The notes beneath the pieces were generated by a model. The model was not told the origin of the DNA. It made no database searches and worked only from the letters and a program-made list of their open reading frames with translations. Positions 25,761 through 36,651 of a stretch of DNA of 64,000 nt are shown here, in pieces. The stretch lies in the NCBI GenBank assembly GCA_029298735.1, contig JANSLP010000164.1, forward strand, positions 1 through 64,000, given 5' to 3'. Made by a program: the position numbers and the translations under genes. The DNA comes from Ophiostoma sp. CBS 140.51 (Eukaryota > Ascomycota > Sordariomycetes > Ophiostomatales > Ophiostomataceae). The number at the start of each line of letters is the position of its first letter. Position 1 is the stretch's first letter.

Positions 25761-28700
25761 GGTGACGGCGCAGCCGGTCAGAGGAAGGGGAGCCGGCCCG
25801 CAACAAAAGAAAACCCAATCAATGGGACATATGGTATCGAATAATGGTCAGGTGAAAGAAAAGAAGGAACGAAAGAAAAAAAGAAAGAGATGAAGAAAAA
25901 AAACTAGATCATGTTTGCATAGAGTGGAAGTCGTGATAGTATTCTGAGGGAAGAACGGCGATGGGACCAAAACGCCACATGCCACACATTCGTCGCTAGA
26001 CAACAAGATGAAAGAAGGAAAGGGAGGAGGGAGAAAAGACACAAGAGAGAGAAGAGAGCGGAAAGGTACTACCCAAAAGTGACAGAGGGAAGGGGGGAAA
26101 AGCGGGAAGGATGAAGAGGGTGGAGTCAAGAAGGCACATCATCATGCAACACAACAGAGAGAGAATGTGCAAGAGAGTGTGTAGGCCTAACGAGCAGAGA
26201 AGCAACGCGTACAACTACTCAGTACACGCACTCAGTGTACGTAGGGCACAATACTATTAGAGTTTGCAACGATGCAACAAAGGCTGCTGGGTCTGGGACA
26301 GGGAAATCCATATCGGTGGGACTGGACAACCGTGGGCACCTGCACTTGCAGATGGCAGGAAGATACCTCGTGCAGCTCGAAGCCAATTGCGTGAGGGCCT
26401 GGCCAAGCCTGACTGTTGGAGACTGTGAAGATCTGCATTCTGTTCTCCAGCACAAACGTGAGGAGGCTCCTGGGCAGTCTTAGCATACACAAGCGACCTG
26501 CCAGATCTAATTCTCCAGTGGGACGACGTCTCAAACACAACGGAGAAGGAGACGGTCAGGGCGATTGTCCGAGATGGCTCAATGGGGGTGGTTCATGCCG
26601 GCGAAGGGGCTCTGCGGCACGAAAGTGATTGGGCGGGCCACAAGGCTGGCCAGGGCCGTACTGGTGGGATTGCTGCAGGATTGGCTGGTTGACCGGTGGC
26701 AGTAACAATGTGGTGAGGATGCTGTGGTGGGAGGGTGGTATTGTTTGGGTGGTGCAGCAGATCCCTGTTGGCGTCTTGTTTCACTTGAAACTCGAGACGT
26801 CGCGGCACCCTGACTTAAGAGTCCGCAAAGAATAGTACAGAGGAGCGCGAGTAATAAGCGAGATCACAAAGAAAACTCAACGGGCTGTTAAGAAGCAAGA
26901 AATAAAACGCAGCAAAAAGGATTGAACACAGATTGGTTGAGAAGGCGATCATCTTCTGATCAAAGGTAAAAGGCATCCAAGATGGTAGTGCACCACGAAC
27001 GCCAAAAAAGCTGCCAACGAGAGCGCAGCACAGCCGGATCGTAGCCGCATTGACAAGCCAAAAGGAACAGGTCAAAGAGTTTGACAGAATTGTTCGCTGT
27101 TGTTGTTTGCTCGTGGCCTCATGGCGCCGATCTAGCACACCACCTGCCTGAAAGCATAGTGCAGAGATTATCGAAACAAAGGCACCTGATGAAGAGCTCG
27201 ATGGGAACGGTAATTGAGGCAGAATAGGAAGAGCCATTCTACACGCCGGCGGCGACAATGTCTGTGTTGGGCTTTCCGCCATTCTTCCTGAAGTCAATCC
27301 GGCCGTTCGGAGAATAGCCAGAATGTCTTGCTTCTGGGCCCTAATGCAAGACAAGAGAAGTTAAACGGTGGCGTTTTGGCCCATCATATGTGGGTGCAGA
27401 AACTTTGACGAGAAGTTTTGTTGCACCTGCTCGCACACCTTTTTCTGTGGTTAGCAAGGGTCTAGGGAAGGCCCCAAAAACGCTCTTCGAATGGAGTATG
27501 GGACACTAGGAGATGGCGATGAAGAGCGCTCCGGTAGCAGGACGATGGGGAATCTGATTTCGATTGTGGACTACTCGCCGCTCTGTCACAATTCCCATCG
27601 TCGAGCAAACTGTTTGCTGTCTGATCCAGGAGGTTTCTGCAGCGTGCTGTGTGGGGGAGGGAGCGTGGGAGGGACCGTGTCCATTCGCGCACAAACCCCT
27701 TTTTAGCAGGGGTTCATTTGGTGATGTTATTTTTGGCGATGATGTGATGGAGAATGCAAAGGAGGAGATGAGGTGCTGAGCAGAGAGCTCGAGGCAAATC
27801 ACGTTGGCTAAGTTTGACTGTTGACCTACAATAAGAAGAACAAAAAACAGAAGCCACGGAAAGAGCACACGGTGCACCTTGCACAACGGCTGTCACTAGC
27901 AGTACGAAATCGGAAGGGGCTTTTCAAGAACTCCATGCTAGAGAGGCACTATCTATTGCTAAAATGAGACGATGATATGGGACGCTCTTTCCTCATATTG
28001 TGCACGTTCCTCGCAAGATATCCTTCGTTCTTTCCGTCTCGAACTTTTTTTCTCCGATCGCTCTTTCTCCATTTACCCTATGTCTCTTTCCACCTTTTGC
28101 CATTTATCAATTCAGATCAAAAGCTTCCATAGCTTCCATCGCTCTTTCCCTTCCACTTCAGCCGCTTCATGTCTCTTTAACTCAGTTCTCGCTTGTGTTC
28201 CGTGAGGATTAGCCTCTTTTAGCCAACGCCACTTGTGGAGGATCTGCCAGTCCAAAACACACTGATTCTCGTGGACAACAAAAGGAGGGGACAGCATCCG
28301 ATCGCGAATAGCCTCAAATACGGTCGCGAATCTATGTCAGAGAATAGATGCCACCTTAACATTATTCCTCCCAACGGCAATTACCAATAGTCTTTGGACA
28401 ACGATGCTAATAACTTCATCGCACGATGTCGTAAATCGACCGAAAGGGACAAACGGGAAGGTGAAACTCCCAAGTCCTTATATCGTGATGCCTATTATAC
28501 ACGTCTTCTCAAAGGAGCTTCTGTCAATTGTTCGAGCTTCAAAAATATGAAAAACAGACGAAAAAGGCTGAAACGATGCCTGAAGTCTAACCTTTGCCAT
28601 CTGTTTACACGAATATCGGCCACGATAAACGACATACTCGGCGAAAGAGAGAACACGAATGCTCTGCTTGACAATGGATAGTCCGGATTCTTGCAATACC

Positions 28701-29588
28701 TGTAAATGAGAGGCTTTTGTGAGACTTCGATTGGCACAACCGCAAGATGAGAGTAATCGGGCAAAATATCAAGAAATATGAACTGTGCTGGCTGTACCTT
28801 CCAAATCGAAAGTGAAAGCTGATATTTCCTAATTGGGAAATCTTACTTTGTTAAGTCAACTCGGTCAGTCAACAGTGACTCTACAAATCTTCTGAGAACT
28901 TTTTTAGGCAGTGACGGCGACGGCGGTGGTTGTTCTCTCGGCCGTGTCCACTATGATGGGCAACTCCGACACGGCAGGAGCGGCCGGCCGCCTTCCTTTT
29001 CAACGTCTAGACGCACGTAAAGGATTCATCCCATGCACCTTCCGCCGTTGAAGCTGTTTTCCTCCCCGTGATAAGCCAAGTCAATTTCGGGGCAACATTG
29101 TCGGTCGCGATTGCGTATGTTTTGGTGGTTGCGGTGCCCTATCTTCCTGTATGAGTCTTGGGACTCGACTCCGCCTGGACCTACTGTAAGAGGCATAGTG
29201 CCATCCAACAATCCTGCACAGAGCCGCTGCAAAGTGACCCCAAATCGCCAAATGGCCGCCGCCGATTAGCGCAAGTCCGCCTGGAGTTGGTGTTATCAGG
29301 ATAGGAAGGCGCGGAGAAGGGCGCACCTACTTGAAATAGGAAATCGAATTAAAGATGGCAGGCGCGAACATGACGGTTGCTTGCTTGTCGACAATGGAAA
29401 ATGAGCCAATGACTCAAGCTAGATTTCCAATGAGGGGACGAAGTTTGAAAATTGTATAAGTAGTATCGCGTGTCGATGGACAGAACAAGACGAAAAAGTC
29501 TACGAAATCAGAGAACCAGAGTTCGAGAGCAAAGTTCAATCAAGCCTGTCTACACACGCCTAAATCCACACGAAATCATCTGCCCGTC
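25761..29588. other. Long intergenic stretch, no supportable gene
   Basis: The first about 400 bp are almost pure purine on the plus strand (25850-26170), that is, pyrimidine-rich in the transcript of the large membrane protein, as usual for a fungal leader. Open frames further right (such as 26815-27354 on the minus strand, 179 codons) lack domains and coding bias. The right end is the promoter of the PNPOx-like gene. Confidence 0.55.
29406..29462 (+). promoter_or_regulatory. Putative promoter: CCAAT, GCN4-type site, TATA box
   Basis: CCAAT (29406-29410) overlaps TGACTCA (29410-29416), a perfect binding site for the GCN4/CPC1 family of bZIP regulators. TATAAG follows at 29455, about 130 bp before the ATG of the PNPOx-like gene. 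The matches are visible; their use is inferred. Confidence 0.4.
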
Positions 29589-30504
29589 ATGCCTCGCTAC
29601 GAGTTGACCTACCCTAAGGAGGTGCACAATACCGTCAAACGGTACAATTCACGCGGTAAGTATCACGAACTTGCCCGCCCTAACAATGTCCGGGTGCCAT
29701 TGCTAATAATGCCAAGCCACCTACGCCCTCAAGACCATCCACGCCATTATTGATGAAGCCCAGCTGCTCCATGTCTCGTTCCAGCCGGACAACTCGCCGT
29801 TCCCGGCCATTCTGCCCATGATCGGTGCCATGGGCTCCTTTGCGCGGCCCAGTGCTGATTCTGGCGATGTCCTGGACCTATACCTTCACGGCTACGTGTC
29901 GTCGCGGCTGATCAATATCTCACGTGCCAAGACGGGCACGGAGGAGGGGAAGGAGGGTGCCAAGGATGAGACCCCGGCCGGCCTGCCCGTGACCATTGCT
30001 GCTTCGCACGTCGATGGCCTTGTCCTGGCGCTTTCGCCCAACGCCCACTCGTACAACTACCGCTCGGCCGTCCTGTTTGGCTACGCCACCGTCGTAACGG
30101 ACGTCCCCGAGAAGTTGTACGCCATGGAGAAGATCACCAACGGCGTTGTGCCAGGCCGCTGGAGCCAGACCCGTGTGCCGCCCAACAACGCCGAGATGCA
30201 GAGCACGTCGGTGCTCAAAGTGCGCATTGTGACGGGCAGCGCCAAGTTCCGGACGGGCAACACCCACGACGAGCGGTGCGACCTGGACGACGAGTCGGTG
30301 CTGAACAGTGTCTGGGCCGGTGTGCTTCCAGTGCACACCACGCTCGGCAACCCTATCCCGGCGCCATACAACCGTATCAAGCCCATTCCGGAGTACCTCG
30401 AGCAGTTCCGCACTGACTTCAATACCAGCTCGCACGCGACTGCGGTTGAGGCGGCCGTGGAGCCGACCGATGGCAAGATGGACACCGACCTTCAGGACGA
30501 CTAA
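29589..30504 (+). CDS. FMN-binding split-barrel protein (pyridoxamine oxidase-like)
   Basis: Exons 29589-29655 and 29717-30504, with a 61-bp intron (donor GTAAGT, branch TGCTAATAA). The join G|CC gives NSRATYALKTIH, and the product is 284 residues. The start context is normal, and MPRYELTYPKEV is typical of the fungal group of flavin-nucleotide-binding proteins related to pyridoxamine-5'-phosphate oxidase. Visible parts: the first barrel strand (LLHVSFQPDNSPFPAILPM), LYLHGYVSSRL, an HVDGLVLALSP strand and a VLFGYATVV strand. Known members bind FMN in a dimeric split barrel, but the substrate of this branch is not established. An acidic, probably disordered tail follows. The possible GCN4-type site upstream suggests amino-acid-starvation control. 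It converges with the next gene, 232 bp away. Confidence 0.85.
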
Positions 30505-30736
30505 ATAGCGCACTGTGCGGTAAACAGAATTTTGACAAAATTATTTTGATTTTTGTTGATTTTGTTTGCTTTTTTGCTTGCTTTTCATTATTATTTTTGC
30601 CTCATTGGAAACGCATGTGTAACGCCATGATATCATGTTTGCAACTTTTACTTCTGTACAGGGCATTCTTTGCCTTTAATTTAAAATCAAAATTTCAGTT
30701 TAAATATACAGTGTGTTAGTATGAAATTGCACAAAT

Positions 30737-32608
30737 TTACCACATCTCCCACACCTTGGCCGGCACAACTCGGCGCATCACGGCCCAGTGGCCTAGTGCA
30801 CTTTCGGCATGCCACTCCGCAAGCTGCTCTGTGTCGTTTTTGCGCACAACACGGGCTTCATCCGTTGACCGGAAGTCAGTATCAACAACCTCGTATTTTG
30901 GCACCAAAAAGTGCTTGCGGGTCTCGCTGTTAAGCAAATCCGCTTTCTCTGGCGCACGGAACTTGATATCTGCGCCACGCTCGCCATTCTTTGTGCAAAA
31001 GATCACAACGTTGGCAAAATCTGCGCCCGTGCTGCCCTCTTCGCGAGGATGTTCGCGGAAAATACGGCATGCGGGGAACACTGAGCGGATGGTGAGGACA
31101 ACAGCCTTGATCGGTATCAAGGCAAAGTCTCCCGCATAGTTCTGTCGAAGTTAGTATGAAATTCCTGATCAAAAACAGTACCGGTGTCAACTCACAATAG
31201 CAATCACACCCGATGGCTTGAGGAGGGAATGCAAGTTCTGTAAGAACTCGAGGGTAAACAAGGAGATAGGCTCAGCTCCACCAGTAAACACATCATGCAC
31301 AATGTAGTCGAACTGGCCATCCTCCATGCTCTGCTCGGCTACCAGTTTGTCCGTGTATCCTACTGCATCCTCCAGAACGGCTGTGTGGTTTTCAGGCAGG
31401 TGGAAGTACCGGCTTGCAAACTCATGCACGGCCGGATCAATCTCAACCACTGTTGTGTCGATACCATGGGCAACAAACGCTGCAGGTGCTGTGCCGATAC
31501 CAAGACCCACGACAAGAGCCTTGGCGTCGGTATCCTCCTCAACTTTGCCGGGAACATCAATCAACCTCACAGCCTCAAGCATCACAAAAACACCATAGAT
31601 TGGCTCGGCCACCGGATTAGCGGGAAACCGTGTCCACTCGCCGCCTAGCAGGCTGTGGTCGCAACGAAGGACACGGAAGCCCTGTGCCAGGTTCTCGACG
31701 ACAGACACGTAGCCCGTGATGGACTCACGCCGGTCAAGGACGACCCAGCCGTCAGGCTTTAGCCCACGATTTGCTGCGTTCAGTGCCCAGGAACTGCTGG
31801 CAAGATGCGGGTCTAAAATCAAGGTATTAAGGAAGGGGTAGATTGCATAAATCAATATGCGCGTGGGCCGCACCACGCAGCCATAGCCAACGGCGATAGC
31901 GAGCTGGCTAGCAACACGGGTGGAGAGCCATGACAGGGCAGCTGGGGCTGATGACGAAACGGTGCCAGCAAAGGCCGTTGCGCCCTCGGCCAACCGAAAG
32001 ACGGACCACGAGCCGATTCCGGGCAGCGCGTCGCCGACCCAGCGAGGCAGACGCACTATCTCATCCACACCCGTAGCCGCTTCGAGATCCGTCGCGACAC
32101 AGGCAGCGGTGATGGCCAGCAGCGGGAAGATGGTCAACGCCTCAACAATGACGGGCCCCCATCGTGCGCCGAACCCTGTGCTGAAGCTGTAGTAGCCGTT
32201 TGACAATACAAACTGCGACAAAGGCACGTAGCTCGCAATAAGTGGCAGATAGATGGAAAGCGGAGTACCCGATGGTAGCATACGGCGCAGGTACAGGTTG
32301 GAGGACCAGCCGGTGAACAGAGCAGACGCGACCAGCACGGAGTGCCAGAGTCCGGCGGGAATGGCGCCGTAGACGGGCGAGAGGGTTGCGAGAGATGCGT
32401 TGGCAGATGCAGCGGCCAATGTCAGAAAAATGACGACGCGGCCGTAGATCAACGTCTCGCGGCGGGCAGCGCGCGCCCAGGTGTCCTCTTTGGCCTTGGC
32501 GGCGAGAGACTTGAGCTCGCGCTCGAAGCTTTCTGGTGTGAACGAGGAGTCATCGGGGATGACAGGTATTTTCGGCTCTTTGCGAGCAGCTGTCTTTTTC
32601 GACGGCAT
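30737..32608 (-). CDS. Membrane-anchored spermidine-synthase-like protein
   Basis: Exons 31196-32608 and 30737-31141 with a 54-bp intron (donor GTGAGT, branch TACTAAC). The join keeps frame (IAI|NYAGDF), giving 605 residues. Residues about 55-270 hold several hydrophobic helices, and the C-terminal half is the Rossmann-like fold of spermine/spermidine synthases: the glycine loop GLGIGTAPAAF near residue 365, the acidic end of strand 2 (EIDPAVHEF), VLEDAVGY, and DYIVHDVFTGG where the catalytic Asp region of true synthases sits. Soluble fungal spermidine synthase is about 290 residues with no membrane part, so this is a distinct family; whether it makes a polyamine, uses decarboxylated AdoMet or is a methyltransferase cannot be told here. 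Divergent from OPI3. Confidence 0.82.
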
Positions 32609-33098
32609 CTTGGGAAGGCCAAGGAAAAGTAAGAGAAGAATAAAAGAAAATCAATGCGAAAAAACGCCAGGTGGGGATGGGAATCGTGATATTGATAAAA
32701 ATGAAGCTAAAGTTGAGAAATCACCGACTTAAATCCAGCGGCACGGCCAGCCATTGCCTGCTAAACAAAGCGAATGGAAGAACAGATAACGGGATAAACA
32801 ATAAGGTGAGACGTGAGAATCAAGATGTAGCAAAGAATAGATTGCAAGAAACATCCGCCGTCGAGAACTCGCAATCCGGCCGAACACGTAAAAAGGCTGT
32901 TTCTGAAACGTGGAGGAGCTCGAGGACACAACTGCTGCGAGCATATTTTAGTGCAGGAGCTCCCTAATTGGTTAGTGCGGTTTGCAGCAGCTTCCAGTGG
33001 ATAGAAGGAGCCAGTGGGGCGCTGAAACGAATGCGGTCACCCCCTGAAGAGAGAAGAGAGAAGGGAGGGCTGGCTGGGGGGGCGAAGAGCTGCCAAAA

Positions 33099-33109
33099 AC
33101 ATGTGAAGA
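33099..33109 (-). promoter_or_regulatory. Perfect ICRE/UAS-INO-type site upstream of OPI3
   Basis: Read on the minus strand the 11 bases are TCTTCACATGT, an exact fit to the yeast inositol/choline-responsive element consensus TYTTCACATGY bound by Ino2/Ino4. It lies about 340 bp before the OPI3 ATG, in the 837-bp region shared with the divergent spermidine-synthase-like gene. The rest of that region (32609-33445) holds no gene. Confidence 0.5.
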
Positions 33110-33445
33110 ACCGCACTAATCCCTACAGGCCTAACGGCCCCCCAAAATGCCCCAACCTGACCCCACTACAGATACAGTGAGCTGTGGTCTCAGCCAATGA
33201 TGCTGCTCCCCGTTGGATATAGCGTCACCGACACACAGACAGAAACCCGGTTGCGGGCTGCGTGCATTTTAATTCCTGCCATTTGCTTTTGTTTGAGAAG
33301 CAAAGAGAAGCTTCCTTCCCTCCATCTGCCGAGCCCGACTTCTGTCTTCTTTCCCTTCTCCCACGAACTCTCTTTCAACCACAGCATCCGTTCCTTCTCG
33401 TCTTGCACCACCATCACCCGTACTACCTCATCCACATTCTTCGTC

Positions 33446-34297
33446 ATGGCGTCCGTCCAATTGTCTGAGCTGGTCGACTTTAACCAGAAGAGCCTCCTGA
33501 GTCCGTCTTTTCTCCCATCGGCTTCTTTCGTCCGATCAGAGCCGCTTCTCGCGGAAGAGCTCGTTCGACTAACATCTTCATAGTCTCTGCTGCTTCGATT
33601 GCTTTCAACCCTACTTTCTGGAAGTATGTAGTCTCTGTTGCTTCTCCTCCTCTTATTTGTTCTTGGCTAACTTTTGTGCAGCATCGTCGCGAGACAAGGT
33701 GCGACTCGCTAAACTAACAGCTCGACCGTTTTCCCCCATACCTTTTGAGCTCTCTAACAATGCCCTCTTCCTCCAGAATACCACAACAAGGTCCTCACCC
33801 GCCTGTTCGGCGGCAAGTCCCAAACTGCTTGCTACTTCCTCGCCGCGACCATCTTCTCCCTCGGCATCGTCCGCGACCTTCTCTACGAGCGTGCCCTCCG
33901 CCACCAGCCCATCCACCCGCTCCTCGACACCGATGAGGTCACCTACTTCGGCTACGGCCTGCTCGCCCTGGGCAACCTGCTCGTCATCTCCTCGACTTGG
34001 CAGCTCGGTATCACCGGCACCTTCCTCGGCGACTACTTTGGCATCCTCATGGACGACATTGTCACCGGCTTCCCCTTCAACGTGACCGACGCTCCCATGT
34101 ACTACGGCAGCACCATGAGCTTCCTGGGCTCGGCTCTTGTCTACAGCCGCCCCGCGGGTATCCTGATTACCGGCTGGGTTCTGTTTGTATACCTGATTGC
34201 TCTGCGTTACGAGAACCCCTTCACCGCCGGCATCTACGCCAAGCGTGATGCGGAGCGTGCCGCCGGTGTCAAGAAGGACAGCAAGAAGAAGCAGTGA
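33446..34297 (+). CDS. OPI3: Phosphatidyl-N-methylethanolamine N-methyltransferase (OPI3)
   Basis: Endoplasmic-reticulum methyltransferase for the last two methylations of phosphatidylethanolamine to phosphatidylcholine, using S-adenosylmethionine. Four exons: 33446-33500, 33584-33623, 33682-33698 (17 nt) and 33777-34297. The CDS is 633 nt, 210 residues, close to yeast Opi3 (206). Joins: A|TC, AA|C and G|AA, giving SLLISAASIAFNPTFWNIV, then ARQEYHNKVLTRLFGG. The first donor is GTCCGT, weak, but the branch CTAAC and the frame support it. Family hallmarks: SLGIVRDLLYERAL, GITGTFLGDYFGILMD, VTGFPFN and a YYGST motif, with a Lys-rich end instead of a cleaved signal. A perfect ICRE-like site lies upstream. 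Confidence 0.93.
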
Positions 34298-36651
34298 ATG
34301 AAGAGAGCACAGTCAACTGAGAGATGGCGTATTCAACACGAATGGAGGAGACCTGAAGAATTGACGGGGAGAGAAGGAAGAGAGGAGAGAGAAAAGGGAC
34401 GAAGACAAACCGACCATGTTGAAGGCGGCGAGTGCCCAGGTTTGCAGATTTCAACACGCACGAGGGCAATGGGAGACTATGAAGGAGAGAAGGAGATGAG
34501 AGAAGAAGACAAAAAAGGTGGATAGGAGACGGAGACCAAGGGAGAGAAAATGGAGATGGGTGACGAAAAATGAGGCCGGAAGAAAAAAAACGTGGGCCAG
34601 CCAGCCTTGGCCGACTGGACCAACGTGGAGCAGATCATTGCACAGGTGTTGTTTTCATTTTGCATCTATTACATGCTCGCGCGGTAGCCTTGCTCACCGC
34701 TGCGCATGCACACAGCCAAACACAAGCACATCCCCAAGACATCGTGTTTGGGGTGCTTGGCCCGCCTTCAACATAGGGCAAACAAATACGAGAGGACTGG
34801 AGAACCGAAGGAGAGGACGACATGGGACAAGGGGTTGGTGAAAGGAAGCACTCGATCGGACACGATGACCGATCGCAGATCCAGGACGGTCCGAATGGAA
34901 CGATATGGGGTGACAACGGTCCTTTTTGGCCGGTGATGGTTGAACATGCACGCTCTCGGTACGGAATATGGGGTACAATCTTCGGAGCCTCGCGACTTCA
35001 CAACGGCCTTAGCCCGGTACGTCACTTTCGGGCGTTCCTGTTTGCACTCGGCCAACGACTCCCGCAAATTCCCGGTAACCCTCCATTGTACTTTGATGGT
35101 ACATGAGGTAATAGAGAGGCCGATGCATTGAAGGGCATATAAAAGGAGAGATAGACGAAGGTGTGAGAAGAAGTACTCTGGACATAGTAGATAAATTCAA
35201 CATCGTCAAGCCAACTCGCGTAATCATACGAGGGCGTCGTAAGTGCTATGTCGTAAAATTGTGCTCATGCACTGTTGGCGACAGAGAGTTTCAGCGAGAA
35301 TAGCTAGAAACGAAGCTCATGTATCTTGCATATCTTACAAGCAGGTAAGATACACCTTGATGGCCTATCACCGCCTTTCTTTGCATCTCGGTCAGGGTCG
35401 CCGATGCCGAAACACAAAAATAAAAATTAAATAAAATTCTAAACGGCCAAGCCAAATGCCAAGTCGCCCTTTGGACGGCACCCTAGCACAAGCAGCTCAA
35501 TGGCCATTTCGTCAACTGTTCGTGTGATGGAATCAAGTTGCCCAGACAAAGGGACAGATGTTCAAACGGCTGACTGCACGCGACACAGTGCCACATTAAG
35601 GGCGCGCAGTTGCCTGGCAATAAGAATTAAGAAGAAGGCCAGCTCTTTCCTTTGTTGATTCCTCCAGTCGTCGTCTCCTCTTTCCCTCCTGGCGCACCCG
35701 ACCCGCCCTAAAATCCACGACAGAGGCCATTTCCCCGCGCTCTGGTTGGCTGCCTGACCTTTCCCCCTTTCCATTTTCGCCCTATTTCGGTAATGGTACG
35801 CATTTTAGTTCACCGCACCGGGAAGACAGCCAGCCGGGCCAGAGTGACCTCTCGGGTGTCCAGCGCTCCGCATTAGCGCTAGCACTGTCTCTCTTACAGG
35901 GCAGTCTCGCAGCCCAGTGCTACTAACACCGGGCAACTTTCGCGTTGTTCGTTCGCCACCCTCTTTCCTCCACCCAATTTTATTTTACCAATTTTTTATT
36001 GATTAAATTTTATTCATTTTCGACTCTTCTGACGTTTATTCTATTTATTTTTCGGCTTCTTTGTTTCCTTTTTCTTCTCACGACGCAACGCCCAGAACAC
36101 AATCGGGAGATTCCGCTGTACTTTTTACAACCCTCGTTTCTCGACTTCCTCCAGCCAGAGACATTCGTTTTTTTTTATATTGCCATTGCAGCATTGCTTT
36201 CATCATTTTTGGTTACTCGAATCGTTCATTTCCCCATTCGCTTTTACTCTCTCAATTGACAAGGAAAGAGCAACGCAACCTCCTTCCTCACAGCATCGTC
36301 GCTATATATAGCCAGCGAGCTTCGAACCTGGTCGGCTGACTCTCTCGTCATCCACAACCTCCGTATCACTTTTGTGATAAACCGCTGCCGTCCCCCTGTC
36401 GACGTCCTGCTTCTCCCGTCTTTCACATTCCTCCGTCCTCTCATTCCTGGATACCGTCTTACACGGCTTACACACCCTGCCCTCGCTCATTAACCTGTTT
36501 AAAGAGCCGCATTCTGTTTGATATCCAGTCGCACCTGCCACTTACACCCCAGATATCGCTCCTGCCCCCAAAGCACCACTTTACCTGACCCACTACCTAT
36601 TTGACCACTTCACTGCTCCTTGCCCACGTTTTTTTGCTCTGTCACGCCACC
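34298..36651. other. Intergenic: OPI3 trailer, orphan TATA box, NRAMP leader
   Basis: The first about 280 bp are purine-rich trailer of OPI3. A good TATA box sits at 35138 with no gene behind it (listed separately). From about 35945 to 36651 the plus strand is pyrimidine-rich, as in a long fungal 5' leader, and ends at the NRAMP start; it contains a palindromic GCTATATATAGC at 36301-36312. No convincing coding frame is present. Confidence 0.55.
35138..35352 (+). promoter_or_regulatory. Orphan TATA box with possible spliced transcript
   Basis: TATAAAAG at 35138-35145 is a near-ideal core promoter. About 200 bp downstream is an ideal splice donor, CAG|GTAAGA at 35342-35350, placed in a hairpin whose 8-bp arms are 35331-35338 and 35345-35352. 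No substantial open frame follows; the longest short frame preceding the donor is about 26 codons from the ATG at 35267. This could be a non-coding or small-peptide transcript, or chance. Confidence 0.3.

Noticed and set aside
26815..27354. 179-codon minus-strand frame
   Set aside because: No domain, no codon bias, no adjacent splice partner; random composition.
34298..34525. 75-codon frame directly after the OPI3 TGA, in frame, as a second readthrough case
   Set aside because: The stretch is purine-rich trailer sequence in which stop codons are rare, the encoded peptide is only charged low-complexity, and the TGA ATG context is not a leaky one.
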